Positions 42,401 through 52,164 are shown, counted from the stretch's first letter. The stretch: 64,000 nt of DNA from Myxococcales bacterium (GCA_016720545.1 JADKKK010000034.1:62001-126000), one strand, 5' to 3'. Notes: generated by a model not told the origin, from the sequence alone. Numbers and translations are program-made.

Positions 42401-45355
42401 CTACTGGACGTTGAGCTGGCCGGCCACGATGCGGTTCTCGCCGTCGTGCGGCCCCGATTTGACCTTGAGCCGGGTCTCTCCGGTGTAGAGCCCGAAGTAG
42501 ATCGTGTAGGTGCCCTGCGTGAAGTTGGGCTCAAGGGCGAACACGTGGTCGTCGACGATGATGTCACCCTTGTTCCACATCGACAGCGGGTATTTTCCCT
42601 CCGCCATCTTGTGATCGCCGTTGTGCCGCCGGCGGTACCCGTCGATGTGGATGAAGCCTTCCCACTCGGTGGTGATCGGGGCGAGCACCTTGAAGTAGGT
42701 CTTCATGTGGTATTTTCGCCCCGGCCCGATCGCGTCGACGAGGCGACCGCGCTCGTCCACCAGGTCGATGCCCAGGACCTCGAGCTTGTCCTCGAGGTTC
42801 ACGTCGAGCCGACGCTGGGGCTTGGGCGCGGCGCTGAGGACGATCGTGTCGAGCGGACTCTCGCTCGTCTCGCCGGCGCGCAGCTCGGAGGCGATGAGCA
42901 CGATCTGGCTCGATCGACCGTCGAGCACGGGCACGTTGGCCCCGCGGGTCGTGCGGTAGAGTTGGTTCAGGCGCCCCAGCTGATCGGCCTTCGCCGAGAT
43001 GAACCGACGTGAGCCCGCGGGTGCGCCCGTGAGCCACGCCTGCGCCGCGGGCGCGTCTGCGAGGAGCAGCGGCTGCCCACCTGCGTAGTACGCGGCGGTG
43101 CGCCCGCCCACGCCGAGGAGCGCGAGCGGCTCGTCGCCCTGCTTGAATCGCCGGTAGCTCTCGAAGACGTCCTTCGGGGAGAGTTGGTTCGCGAGCGCGG
43201 GGTAGTACCCGGCCGAGAGGACGAGGCCCGTGACGACGCCGAACACGACCAAGAAGGCGGCGCGGCTCCGGCGGAGCAAATCGCCTATCACCCCGAACGC
43301 GAGGAAGGCGAGCACACCCGCGGGCACCGCGAGCGCGCTCGCGACCATCGGGCGCACGCCACCCTTGTGGAGCGCGACGTAGACCACCCCAGGAAGCTGC
43401 AGGAAGAGCAGCGGCGCGAGGATGCCGAGCGAGGTCGCGGAGAGGGCCTCCTCCTCCGTCGCTTTGTCGGAGAATGCCACACGGAAGAGCGCGACGTGCG
43501 CGGGAACTGGCTTCTTCCCAGCGGGCGCCGGGCCCCCGCGGAGGCTCGCGACGAGCGCCTCGAACGGTTCGAATCCTCGGCCGAGGCTGCGGCCTCCACC
43601 CTGCCGGGAGAACGCCCACAGCCACACGTCACACCAGAAGAGCAGGCCGAAGAGCAGCGCAGGCGGGCCGAGCGCCGCCTTCCACCACGCGCCGACGGCG
43701 ATCTCACGCACCTGCAGCGGCACGGTCGTGAGCCACCGCGCGTGGTTCCGGGTACCGAACCACACCGCGAGGCCCGAGAGAGACGTGCCAGCGACGAGGG
43801 CGAAGTAGGCGAGAACGAGGAAGCCGTCCCACGCGTCGCGGACCGAGCGGAGCACCGCGAGGTAGGTCTTCGGATCGAACGGTCGGCGCTTCGCGTCGCG
43901 CTCGACCCACGTGAGGAACGCGACGCCCGCGAACCCGATGAGCACCACGGTCCACAGCGCCAGCGACTTGTCCTTGAACGACTCGGGGAACGGGATCGCC
44001 TGGGCGATGCCGAAGGCCTGGTAGGCCTTGTCGGGGACGTTGTGGTAGTCGTGGTGGAGGAGGCCGAGGAGCACCATCGTGCCCACGCCGAGCGCCACCG
44101 AGGCGTGCGCGCCCCGCTCGTAGTCGCGCAGCGCGATGCCCGCGATGGCCGCCAGCAGGGCCGGGCCCGAGAACGCGATGAGGTCGGCGCGCGCCGCGAG
44201 CACGCCATGAGCGACGAGCGCCGCCGTCGCCCCCAAGAGGAGCGCCATCCGCGCTGCGCTCTCGCGCGCGAGCGCCGGAGACGGCCGCCCCTTCGGCGCG
44301 ATGAACAGTCGACCTACGGCGAACGGCACGAAGGCGCTCCACGGCGCCATCGCGTGGGCGAGGTGCCCAATCACGTAGTCAAACGTGGGATACTTCGCCG
44401 GGGGATGAAGCGTCGCCCCGATCCACGGGTTCATGTCGGTCGGGGGCGTGTCCGCGAAGAGCACGGAGGTGACGGGATAGAGGGCCAGGGCCGCGATGAG
44501 GCCGCTTGCAACCCCCACGGCGTGCGCCATGGGGTCGAGGCGCCGTTCGGCGCCCACGAGGACGCCCCACGTGAGCCCCACGGCCCCGGCGGGCACGACG
44601 ACCCCGAGCAGCGCCCCGCGGCTGTAGTACCCCGCGACCAGGCCCAGCACGCCGACCGCGAGCCACGGGAGCCGCACGCCGTGAGCGGGCGCCCCATCGT
44701 CGTCGTTGCCGAAGGCGGCGACGGCGAGGCCTCCGAACGCCATGGCGAGCGACGCCATCGTGGTGATGTCGCCCAGCATCGTGCGTGCCTGGACGAAGTA
44801 GAGCGGCATCGTGAGGAGGGCTACCGCGGAGAAGACGCCCGCGCGCCGGTCGACGAGCCGCGCGACGAAGCCGTAGGTGACGACGGCCCCCAGCAGCCCC
44901 CACACCGCGAGCGGCGCCCGGCCGGCCCACTCTCGGAGGCCGAAGAAGGAGAACCCGAGCGCGATGGACGTGAAGGGCAGCTGGGGGCGACCGAGGTCGT
45001 TTAGGTGCGGGAGCGAATTGTCGGCGCCTTCGAGCGCGAGCGCGGACGCCCCGTGGAGCTTGAGCGCGACGCGCCTCGCGAGGTCGGCGACGTTCAGCTC
45101 GTAGGGATCCCAGATGCCCGCCTTCGTCAGCGGCGGGAGCACGAAGAGCACGACGAACGCCGCCGCGAGCACGACGAGGAGCGGCGCGAGCCACCCCTTC
45201 GCATCTTCGACGGGCTCCGGCGCTGGCCCATCGTCCTCCGGCGCCGCCTCTGGCGCCACGCCGACCGGGGTCTCGGCCGCAGGAGCGGGCTCGGCGGCCA
45301 CCTCGACGGGGGCTTCGGCGGGTTCGGCGGGGGGCGTTTCGTCGTCGGATGCCAT
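42401..45355 (-). CDS. GT39/ArnT-like integral membrane glycosyltransferase
   Basis: A 984-residue membrane protein. An acidic/Ala-rich cytoplasmic leader (1-52) precedes a first helix (LAPLLVVLAAAFVVLFVLPP) and the periplasmic loop IWDPYELNVADLARR, with acidic residues where GT39/ArnT enzymes bind the lipid-phosphate donor. About a dozen further helices follow (VWGLLGAVVTYGFVARLVDR; WLAVGVLGLVAGYYSRGALL). The C-terminal 230 residues form a soluble periplasmic beta domain. Such enzymes transfer a sugar from a polyprenyl-phosphate carrier to a lipid, protein or glycan. The acceptor is unknown. Divergent from era. Confidence 0.8.
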   Translation of the reverse strand: MASDDETPPAEPAEAPVEVAAEPAPAAETPVGVAPEAAPEDDGPAPEPVEDAKGWLAPLLVVLAAAFVVLFVLPPLTKAGIWDPYELNVADLARRVALKLHGASALALEGADNSLPHLNDLGRPQLPFTSIALGFSFFGLREWAGRAPLAVWGLLGAVVTYGFVARLVDRRAGVFSAVALLTMPLYFVQARTMLGDITTMASLAMAFGGLAVAAFGNDDDGAPAHGVRLPWLAVGVLGLVAGYYSRGALLGVVVPAGAVGLTWGVLVGAERRLDPMAHAVGVASGLIAALALYPVTSVLFADTPPTDMNPWIGATLHPPAKYPTFDYVIGHLAHAMAPWSAFVPFAVGRLFIAPKGRPSPALARESAARMALLLGATAALVAHGVLAARADLIAFSGPALLAAIAGIALRDYERGAHASVALGVGTMVLLGLLHHDYHNVPDKAYQAFGIAQAIPFPESFKDKSLALWTVVLIGFAGVAFLTWVERDAKRRPFDPKTYLAVLRSVRDAWDGFLVLAYFALVAGTSLSGLAVWFGTRNHARWLTTVPLQVREIAVGAWWKAALGPPALLFGLLFWCDVWLWAFSRQGGGRSLGRGFEPFEALVASLRGGPAPAGKKPVPAHVALFRVAFSDKATEEEALSATSLGILAPLLFLQLPGVVYVALHKGGVRPMVASALAVPAGVLAFLAFGVIGDLLRRSRAAFLVVFGVVTGLVLSAGYYPALANQLSPKDVFESYRRFKQGDEPLALLGVGGRTAAYYAGGQPLLLADAPAAQAWLTGAPAGSRRFISAKADQLGRLNQLYRTTRGANVPVLDGRSSQIVLIASELRAGETSESPLDTIVLSAAPKPQRRLDVNLEDKLEVLGIDLVDERGRLVDAIGPGRKYHMKTYFKVLAPITTEWEGFIHIDGYRRRHNGDHKMAEGKYPLSMWNKGDIIVDDHVFALEPNFTQGTYTIYFGLYTGETRLKVKSGPHDGENRIVAGQLNVQ

Positions 45356-45393
45356 GAAAGCTCGTCGGTGAAGGAAGGCCGGGGCCGCAGCGC

Positions 45394-45416
45394 CTCCCGC
45401 GCGCGGGGCGCGGGAG
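45394..45416. other. GC hairpin in the leader of the GT39-like gene
   Basis: ctcccgcg-cgcgggg-cgcgggag is a perfect 8-bp inverted repeat with a 7-base loop, 39 bp upstream of the glycosyltransferase start. A strong mRNA hairpin there could affect translation or processing. In such GC-rich DNA a chance origin is also possible. Confidence 0.35.
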
Positions 45417-45569
45417 CGGGCGGAGGGGTCGGCGATAGCGTCATACCGAGACGCGGCAGCCGAAGCAACCGCCCTCTTCAGAGGCTTTCCACGTGGAGTT
45501 GCGCGCGAAGCCGCGGGTGGCGCGAGCGAGTGAGCGTGCCCACGAGGGGTGTGCTAGAGGGCCTCCGCC

Positions 45570-46580
45570 ATGGCCGAGTCACGTAGCGCACCGGGCGGGA
45601 AGAGTCGCGAGGCGCGAAGAACCGCGGACCCGCAGGAGCCCCGCGCGCTGCGTCGGGCGGGCACCGTGGCGCTGCTTGGGCGGCCCAACGTGGGCAAGAG
45701 CACCCTCATGAACGCGCTGCTCGGCGAGCGCCTCACCATCACGAGCCCGAAGCCTCAGACCACGCGCGATCGCATCGCGGGCATCCTCACCGTGGAGGCG
45801 ACGCAGTTCGTGTTTCTGGACACGCCCGGCGTGCACGCCGCCAGGACGAAGCTCGGCGCACGCATGAACCACGTGGCCGAAGAGGCGGCTCGCTCCGCCG
45901 ACGTCGTGCTCTTGCTGGTGGAGCTCCCGAGCTCGCCCAAGGCCGAGCTCGCCCCGGAAGACCTCGCCCTCTTCGACAAGATCCCCCCGGGCACCCGCAC
46001 CGTTCTTGTCCTCAACAAGGTCGACCGGGTGAAGGACAAGGCGGCGCTCCTCCCTCTCCTCGAGAGCGTCGGGCGGGTGCGCGACTTCGCGGCGATCGTG
46101 CCCCTCTCGGCGCGGCGGGCCGACGGCGCGAAGCGGGTGCTCGCCGAGATCGCTCCGCTGCTGCCCAAGGGCGACTTCCTCTTTGCCGAGGACGAGCTCA
46201 CCGACAAGCCGGTGCGCTTCTTCGTCGCCGAGTACGTGCGGGAGCAGGTGCTGCGCTTCACGCGCAACGAGGTGCCACACGGCGTCGCGGTAGAGGTCGA
46301 GTCCTTCGAAGAGGGCCTGCGCGTGCCGCGCATCCAGGTGGTGGTGCACGTCGACAAGGAGTCGCACAAGGCGATCGTGCTCGGGGAGAAGGGCCGCCTC
46401 ATGAAGGAGATCGGCACCGGCGCGCGCGCGCGCGTCGAGGAGCTTGTGGGCCGGCAGGTCCACCTGGCGGTGCACGTGCGCACCACGGCCGGTTGGTATG
46501 AGAACGAGGCCCGGCTGAACGAGCTCGGATATGGGGCGACCAGCGTGCCTGGCGCTCGCCGCGAGGAGCGGAAACGATGA
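45570..46580 (+). CDS. era: GTPase Era
   Basis: A 336-residue GTPase with an extended N-terminus (about 25 residues more than usual). G1 is GRPNVGKSTLMNALLG, the switch region has PKPQTTRDRIAGI, G3 is DTPGVH and G4 is NKVDRVKD. The C-terminal KH domain contains HKAIVLGEKGRLMKEIGTGA. Era binds the 3' end of 16S rRNA and checks small-subunit assembly. ATG 45570 is the first start, with no clear upstream ribosome site; a later in-frame start is possible. Its stop overlaps the start of der. Confidence 0.96.
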   Translation: MAESRSAPGGKSREARRTADPQEPRALRRAGTVALLGRPNVGKSTLMNALLGERLTITSPKPQTTRDRIAGILTVEATQFVFLDTPGVHAARTKLGARMNHVAEEAARSADVVLLLVELPSSPKAELAPEDLALFDKIPPGTRTVLVLNKVDRVKDKAALLPLLESVGRVRDFAAIVPLSARRADGAKRVLAEIAPLLPKGDFLFAEDELTDKPVRFFVAEYVREQVLRFTRNEVPHGVAVEVESFEEGLRVPRIQVVVHVDKESHKAIVLGEKGRLMKEIGTGARARVEELVGRQVHLAVHVRTTAGWYENEARLNELGYGATSVPGARREERKR

Positions 46581-48013
46581 CCAAACATTTCAAGCCGCGG
46601 CCGAACCGCGGCATCCCTGGCGGCACCTCGGGGCTCCCGATCGTCGCCGTCGTCGGACGGCCAAACGTCGGCAAGTCCACGCTCTTCAACCGCCTCGCGC
46701 GAAAGAAGCTCGCGATCGTCCACGACGAGCCCGGCGTGACCCGCGACCGGCACTACGTGGACACGTCAGCGTTCGGGCGCGACTACACGCTCGTCGACAC
46801 CGGCGGCTTCGATCCCGAGGACGACGACCCCATGCGCGCTGGCATCGCGCGGCACGTGAAGGCGGCGATCGCCGAAGCCGACGTGATCGTCTTCGTGACC
46901 GACGCGACCGAGCCGCTCACGGCGGCAGATCGCGCCGCCGTCGCGCTCCTGCGCCGAACGAGCAAGCCCGTGCTGTACGCCGCGAACAAGGCCGACTCCG
47001 CCCGCGTGGAGGCCGACGCCTACGAGCTCTACCAGCACGGCGTCGAGAAGGTGTACGCGGTGAGCGCGCTGCACGGCCGCGGCTTGGCCGAGCTCGAGGG
47101 CGATCTCGTCGCCGCGTTCGGGGAGCCGATGCCCGCGCTGGAGCCGAGCGCCCTCACCCGAGTCTCGCTCATCGGTCGCCCCAACGCCGGCAAGTCGAGC
47201 CTGATGAACCGCCTCCTCGGCGACGAGCGCATGCTCGTGGACGACAAGCCCGGCACGACCCGCGACGCGATCGACGCGGTCGTCGCGAAGGGCGACCAGA
47301 GCTACGTGTTCGTCGACACCGCCGGCATCCGGCGCAAGGGCAAGGTCAACAAGACCGAGGACGTGGTCGAGTCGATGAGCGTGCTCTCGTCGATCCGCAG
47401 CATCGAGAACTCGAGCGTCGTCGTGCTGCTCTGCGACGCCAACGACGGCGTGGCCGAGCAAGACGCGAAGATCCTCGGGCTCGCCGACGACCGCGGCCGC
47501 GCCATGATCATTGCCTTGAACAAGTGCGACCTCATCGATCGCGACGCCCGAAAGCGCGCCGAGGCGCTGGCGCGCGAGAAGATCTCGTTCGCGCCGTTCG
47601 TCCCGATCGTCTCCATTTCCGCCAAGACGGGCCGGGGCGTCGGCGAGCTCTTCTCCACCGTCGGCGCGGTGAGCGAGGCCTACCGCAAGCGCGTGGGGAC
47701 CGGCGAGCTGAACCGGTTCTTCGCCGAGGTGCTCGAGACGCGGCCGCCGCCGACGCAGGGCGGGAAGGCGCCGCGGCTCTACTACGTGACGCAGGCCGAC
47801 GTCGCGCCCCCGACGTTCGTCATTCTGACGAGCGCGCCGGAGGCGATCCACTTCTCGTATCGACGCTATGTCGTAAACCAGCTCCGAAAGAAGTTCGGCT
47901 TCGAGGGCGTGCCGGTACGTGTACACTACAAGGCTCGCCGCCGAGGCCGGAAGAGGGGCGAGGGCGAGGCCGCCACCGAGACCGACACCCCCTCGGTCGA
48001 CGTCTCGGAGTGA
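46577..48013 (+). CDS. der: GTPase Der (EngA)
   Basis: A 478-residue GTPase with two G domains in tandem: the first has GRPNVGKSTLFNRLARKKLA and DTGGFD, the second has GRPNAGKSSLMNRLLGDERM, DTAGIRRKGKV and NKCD. A KH-like domain follows (YVTQADVAPPTFVILTSAPE), with a basic tail typical of the protein. Der is needed for maturation of the 50S subunit. Translation starts within the era stop (ATGA), so the two ribosome-assembly GTPases are made together. Confidence 0.97.
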   Translation: MTKHFKPRPNRGIPGGTSGLPIVAVVGRPNVGKSTLFNRLARKKLAIVHDEPGVTRDRHYVDTSAFGRDYTLVDTGGFDPEDDDPMRAGIARHVKAAIAEADVIVFVTDATEPLTAADRAAVALLRRTSKPVLYAANKADSARVEADAYELYQHGVEKVYAVSALHGRGLAELEGDLVAAFGEPMPALEPSALTRVSLIGRPNAGKSSLMNRLLGDERMLVDDKPGTTRDAIDAVVAKGDQSYVFVDTAGIRRKGKVNKTEDVVESMSVLSSIRSIENSSVVVLLCDANDGVAEQDAKILGLADDRGRAMIIALNKCDLIDRDARKRAEALAREKISFAPFVPIVSISAKTGRGVGELFSTVGAVSEAYRKRVGTGELNRFFAEVLETRPPPTQGGKAPRLYYVTQADVAPPTFVILTSAPEAIHFSYRRYVVNQLRKKFGFEGVPVRVHYKARRRGRKRGEGEAATETDTPSVDVSE

Positions 48014-48033
48014 GGCTCACGCCGCGGTGACCC

Positions 48034-48531
48034 TCAGGCGCCTTCGGGCTGAGCGTCGCCGCGCGCGGCCGCCTCGATGGCTGCGACGTCGATCTTACGC
48101 ATCGTCATCATCGCCTCGAACACGCGCTTGGCCACGTCGCCGCCCTGGGCCATGCCGCGGGTGAGGGCGCGCGGCGTGATCTGCCACGACAGGCCCCACT
48201 TGTCCTTGCACCAGCCGCACGCGCTCTCCGCGCCCCCGTGTTCGACGATCGCGCTCCAGTAGCGATCGGTCTCGGCTTGGTCGTCGGTGGCGATCTGAAA
48301 GGAGAACGCCTCGGTGTGCTTGAAGCGAGGGCCCCCGTTCAACCCGAGGCACGGCACTCCGCACACAGTGAACTCGACGGTGAGGACGACGCCCGCCTTG
48401 CCGCCGGGGAAGTCCGATGGCGCCCGGTGGACCGCGCCCACCGCGCTGTCGGGGAAGGTGCGCGCGTAGAAGCTCGCCGCGCCCTCGGCGTCGTCGTCGA
48501 ACCAGAGGCAGAGGGTGTTCTTTGGGGTCAT
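48034..48531 (-). CDS. VOC-superfamily protein (PhnB-like)
   Basis: A 165-residue protein of the PhnB/3-demethylubiquinone-methyltransferase-like branch of the vicinal oxygen chelate fold. It opens MTPKNTLCLWFDDDAEGAAS, continues with FYARTFPDSAVGAVHRAPSD and has the VOC signature WGLSWQITPRALTRGM. The name used in databases does not imply methyltransferase activity. I start at ATG 48531, where the family begins; ATG 48543 adds four residues. It converges on der, with 20 bp between stop codons. Confidence 0.85.
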   Translation of the reverse strand: MTPKNTLCLWFDDDAEGAASFYARTFPDSAVGAVHRAPSDFPGGKAGVVLTVEFTVCGVPCLGLNGGPRFKHTEAFSFQIATDDQAETDRYWSAIVEHGGAESACGWCKDKWGLSWQITPRALTRGMAQGGDVAKRVFEAMMTMRKIDVAAIEAAARGDAQPEGA

Positions 48532-48565
48532 GATCCGCCGCATCCTACCCGACGCGGGGCCCGGC

Positions 48566-49741
48566 CTACACGAGATCGCCGCCCGCCATCAGCACGGCGC
48601 CGAGATCGGCGAGCACGCGGACGTCGTGGACGTCGGTCGCGCGCTCCGCCACCTTCACGATGGGCACGCCGGACGCGACGTCACCGTCGAGCGCCTGGAT
48701 GTTGTGGGCGTCGAGCGCGGCCATCTTCGTGGCGTCGCCGTGCGCCTCCGCCAGGCGCGCCGCCGCGTCCGGCTCGAGCGCGAGGCCGTGGAGGCCTAGG
48801 CCCGCGGCCGCCTCCCCCTCGCCGACCTGGCCCGCGAACGGAGGGGCGCGACGCACGCGGTTCACCACGAAGGCGCCGCGGGGCATGGCCGCCTCCGCCA
48901 GACGATCGCCGAAATAGAGCACCTCACGGATGCTCGGCGGCGACGGCGACGTGACGAGGATGAAGGCGACGTCCGGCGAGCGCAGCGTGCGCTCGACGTG
49001 CCGGGCGCGCTCCTTGAACCCGCCGAAGAGCTCGTTGATTTCAGCGATGAACTCGGCCATCGCCTCGAGGAGGCCGCCGCCGGTGATCTTGCTGATGCCC
49101 TTCAGGACCGCCGACGCGCCCTTCGCGAGGATGTTGAGGGAGAACTTCCCGGACGACTCGAAGGCCTCCGAGAACCACTTCATGGCGGCGCTGTCGAGCA
49201 TGCCCACGAGGCGCTCGGGGGCATCGAGAAAGTCGAGCGCGTTGGCCGTAGGAGGCGTGTCGAGGACGATGAGGTCGTACCGAGGGTCGGCCTTCACCTC
49301 GACGAGCTTCTCCATCGCCATGTACTCCTGCGTGCCGGCGAGGGACGCGGAGATGTACTTGTAGAGCTTGTTGTTGAGCAGGCGGTCGGCCTTCGCTCGC
49401 GAGGACGAGTGCTTCACGACGAGGTCGTCGAACGTGCGCTTCGTGTCGAGCATGGCGGCGGTGAGCGTGCCGGACAGCTCGACCCCCACCTCCGAGAAGA
49501 GCGCGCGGTCGACCTCCATGGCCTCCGCGCCCATCTCCTCGAGGCCGAGCGACTGCGCGAGGCGCCGCGCCGGATCGATCGTGAGGCAGAGCACCCGGCG
49601 GCCCTCGCGCGCGGCGGCGACCGCCAGGGCGGCCGCGGTCGTGGTCTTCCCTACCCCGCCGGCGCCTACGGTGATGAGGACGCGGCGAGCCCGGACGAGC
49701 TCGGAGAGGGGCGGAGAACCGGACGCGATGGGGCCAGACAT
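48566..49741 (-). CDS. ArsA/Get3-like ATPase
   Basis: A 391-residue soluble P-loop ATPase of the ArsA family. The deviant Walker A is GAGGVGKTTTAAALA. Switch-type motifs DPARRLAQSLG and DTPPTANALDFL are in place, and a second hydrophobic region (residues 150-240, MDSAAMKWFSEAFESSGKFS) may form the client-binding lid seen in Get3. Only one ATPase half is present, as in Get3 rather than the double ArsA pump subunit. No ars genes are nearby, so resistance to arsenite is not indicated. It follows dnaB by 98 bp. Confidence 0.85.
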   Translation of the reverse strand: MSGPIASGSPPLSELVRARRVLITVGAGGVGKTTTAAALAVAAAREGRRVLCLTIDPARRLAQSLGLEEMGAEAMEVDRALFSEVGVELSGTLTAAMLDTKRTFDDLVVKHSSSRAKADRLLNNKLYKYISASLAGTQEYMAMEKLVEVKADPRYDLIVLDTPPTANALDFLDAPERLVGMLDSAAMKWFSEAFESSGKFSLNILAKGASAVLKGISKITGGGLLEAMAEFIAEINELFGGFKERARHVERTLRSPDVAFILVTSPSPPSIREVLYFGDRLAEAAMPRGAFVVNRVRRAPPFAGQVGEGEAAAGLGLHGLALEPDAAARLAEAHGDATKMAALDAHNIQALDGDVASGVPIVKVAERATDVHDVRVLADLGAVLMAGGDLV

Positions 49742-49839
49742 CGTGACGGGAAATATCACGAGCGCGGGGCCCGGGATCGGTTGATGCGACCCCTCGCGTT
49801 CGGCTCGCCTTCGGGGTTCGCGTCAGGTGCTGCGAAGAC

Positions 49840-51318
49840 CTACTCCTGCTCCTCGGGGTACTCGCCGACCGCGAGGTTGTCGAAGCGGGTGTACTCGCGA
49901 TCGAAGCGCACCTTCACCGTGCCGGTGGGCCCGTTTCGCTGCTTGGCCACGATGATCTCGGCGGTATTGGGCTCTTCCGACGCTTCCTTCGTGTAGTAGT
50001 CGTCGCGGTAGATGAAGAGGATGTTGTCGGCGTCCTGCTCGATGGCGCCCGACTCGCGAAGGTCCGAAATCTGTGGTCGCTTCGACTTGTCGCTGCGGGT
50101 CTCGACGGCGCGGTTCAGCTGGGAGAGGGCGATGACCGGCACCTTCAACTCCTTCGCGAGCCCCTTCAGGCCGCGCGAGATCTCGCTGATCTCCTGCTCG
50201 CGTGACTGAGCGCCGTCGCGCCCCTTCATGAGCTGGAGGTAGTCGACGACCACGAGGCCGATGCGGTGCGTCGGCTGACCGGCCTCGTCCACCCGGTTGA
50301 ACTCCGACTGGAGCCTGCGCACCTTGGCGCGCAGCTCGAGGATGCCGAGCGACGGAGAGTCGTCGATCCAGATGGGGAGCTTCCCCAGGAAGCCGGCCGA
50401 CTGCGTGAGCTTCTGCCAGTCTTCCTGGCTGAGGTAGCCCTTGCGCATCTTGCTGACGTCGACCCGCCCCTCCGAGCACACCATGCGGTTGGCGAGCTGT
50501 TCGCGGGGCATTTCGAGCGAGAACACGACCACCCCGACGCCAGGCTCTTCCCAGCGCTGGTTCGGGTCGGCGGCGAGCTCGCGCCCCCTCGGGCTCGCCA
50601 CGTTCGCGGCGATGTTGAGGACGAAGCTGGTCTTGCCCATGCCGGGGCGAGCCGCGATGATGGTGAGGTCGCCGTCGTGGAGGCCCGAGGTCAGCGTGTC
50701 GAGGCGGTCGAAGCCGCTGGGGACGCCGATGATGCGGTCGCCCCGCTTCATGGCCTCGGTGAGCTGCTTGAACGACTTCTTCATGACGTCGAGCAGGCGC
50801 TCGACGTTGGAGGTCTGGCTGACGCGCGCGATGTTGTAGACGGCCTGCTCGGCGCCGTCGATGAACGCCTGCGCCTCGCCGTAGTCGAGGTACGCCTGCG
50901 CCGACACCTTCTGGCAGGCCAAAATGAGCTGGCGGATCCGGTACTTCTCGAAGATGACCTGCGCGTAGGCGGTCACGTTCGCGACCGCGGGCGCGCTGTT
51001 CAGCACCTCGGTGAGGTAGCCCATGCCGCCGACCTGCTGGATGCGTCCGCGGGTCTTGAGCCACGAGCCGACTGTGACGACGTCCACCGGCTTGCCGACC
51101 TCCCGCAGCTCGAGGCACGCCTCGAAGATGCGGCGGTGGGCCTCGGAATAGAAGTGCTCGGGGCGCAGGAACTCCTGGACGCGGTCCATCGCGGAGCCAT
51201 CGATGAGCACGGAGGAGAGCACGGCCGCCTCGGAGTCGAGGTCGTGCGGAGGGACGATCCCCTCGACGCTCGGCGGCGTCTCCACCTCTTTCCTACGAAA
51301 ACCGCCCATCTTTTCCAC
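49840..51318 (-). CDS. dnaB: Replicative DNA helicase DnaB
   Basis: A 492-residue helicase. The N-terminal domain opens with VPPHDLDSEAAVLSSVLIDG and REVGKPVDVVTVGSWL. The RecA-like motor has Walker A AARPGMGKTSF, Walker B VVVDYLQLM and the loop RESGAIEQDADNILFIYRDD. It unwinds DNA at the replication fork as a hexamer. No intein interrupts it. The start at ATG 51318 could be nine bases later. It lies in the common rplI-dnaB order, 94 bp downstream of rplI. Confidence 0.97.
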   Translation of the reverse strand: MEKMGGFRRKEVETPPSVEGIVPPHDLDSEAAVLSSVLIDGSAMDRVQEFLRPEHFYSEAHRRIFEACLELREVGKPVDVVTVGSWLKTRGRIQQVGGMGYLTEVLNSAPAVANVTAYAQVIFEKYRIRQLILACQKVSAQAYLDYGEAQAFIDGAEQAVYNIARVSQTSNVERLLDVMKKSFKQLTEAMKRGDRIIGVPSGFDRLDTLTSGLHDGDLTIIAARPGMGKTSFVLNIAANVASPRGRELAADPNQRWEEPGVGVVVFSLEMPREQLANRMVCSEGRVDVSKMRKGYLSQEDWQKLTQSAGFLGKLPIWIDDSPSLGILELRAKVRRLQSEFNRVDEAGQPTHRIGLVVVDYLQLMKGRDGAQSREQEISEISRGLKGLAKELKVPVIALSQLNRAVETRSDKSKRPQISDLRESGAIEQDADNILFIYRDDYYTKEASEEPNTAEIIVAKQRNGPTGTVKVRFDREYTRFDNLAVGEYPEEQE

Positions 51319-51412
51319 AGGCTATCCCTCCGAAACGGGCTCGCCCCGGCGTGCACGAGGCGGCCGGGGCGAACGAGGTGAGCGCAGCGAGCGCCCGCGG
51401 CGAGCGGCGCGA

Positions 51413-51871
51413 CTACTTCTTGACGACCTCGACCTTGAGGGTCGCGGTGACGTCGCCGAGCAGCTTGACCGCGACCTCATGGGTGCCGAGAGCCTTGAGG
51501 GCCTCCGGGAGGTGCATCTTCTTGCGGTCGAACGTCTCGAGACCGGCGGCGCGGACCGCGGCCTCGATGTCCTTGGCGGACACGGAGCCGAAGAGGCGGT
51601 CGTCCTCGCCGACGGGGCGAGCGATCTTGATGACGAGTCCGCCGAGCTTGGCGGCGAGCTCGCCGGCCTCTTTGCGGGCCTTCTCGGCCTTCGCGAGGGC
51701 GACGGCCTTCTCGTGCTTGACGCGGTTCACCTGGGCGGCCGTGGCCGCGACGGCGAGCTTCTGGGGCACGAGGTAGTTGCGGGCGAACCCGGGGCGAACC
51801 TTGACGAGCTCGCCGGAGGAGCCGACGTTGGCGACGTCGGTCTGGAGGATGACCTGAACGGTGGCGGCCAT
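51413..51871 (-). CDS. rplI: 50S ribosomal protein L9
   Basis: A 152-residue protein with the L9 N-terminal domain (MAATVQVILQTDVANVGSSG, then GFARNYLVPQKLAVAAT), the long connecting helix and the C-terminal domain (LFGSVSAKDIEAAVRAAG). The L9 signature region follows G-x-VKVRPGFARNYLVPQ. It binds 23S rRNA at the base of the L1 stalk. It begins 11 bp after the rpsR stop. Confidence 0.97.
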   Translation of the reverse strand: MAATVQVILQTDVANVGSSGELVKVRPGFARNYLVPQKLAVAATAAQVNRVKHEKAVALAKAEKARKEAGELAAKLGGLVIKIARPVGEDDRLFGSVSAKDIEAAVRAAGLETFDRKKMHLPEALKALGTHEVAVKLLGDVTATLKVEVVKK

Positions 51872-51882
51872 GATGCTTCCTT

Positions 51883-52164
51883 TCAGCCCGACACGGTGAA
51901 GGGCAGGAGCGCGATGTTGCGCGCGCGCTTGATGGCGAGCGTCACCTTGCGCTGGTGGAGGGCACAGTTGCCGCTGATGCGGCGGGGGGTGACCTTGCCA
52001 CGCTCAGAGACGAAATACCTGAGCGCTTGCGGGTCTTTGTAGTCGATCGTCACGGCCTTGTCGGAGCAGAACTTGCAGACGCGCTTCTTGCCGCCGCGGC
52101 GGCGCCCGGGGGCGTCGGCGTTGAGGTCTGGCGTTCGTCCGAAATCTTTGTCGTCGTCCATCAT
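51883..52164 (-). CDS. rpsR: 30S ribosomal protein S18
   Basis: A 93-residue S18 with family sequence IDYKDPQALRYFVSERGKVT, followed by PRRISGNCALHQRKVTLAIK and RARNIALLPF. Two Cys in VCKFCSDK and one in CALH make the zinc-binding version of S18. The start is ATG 52164, one of two adjacent ATG codons; a TTG five codons earlier is less likely. An acidic N-terminal extension of about 25 residues precedes the usual start of the fold. Confidence 0.96.
   Translation of the reverse strand: MMDDDKDFGRTPDLNADAPGRRRGGKKRVCKFCSDKAVTIDYKDPQALRYFVSERGKVTPRRISGNCALHQRKVTLAIKRARNIALLPFTVSG

Noticed and set aside
43564..43580. ggttcgaatcc, identical to a tRNA T-loop consensus
   Set aside because: The flanking five-base arms do not pair, no acceptor or anticodon stem can be drawn, and it lies inside the GT39-like coding sequence.
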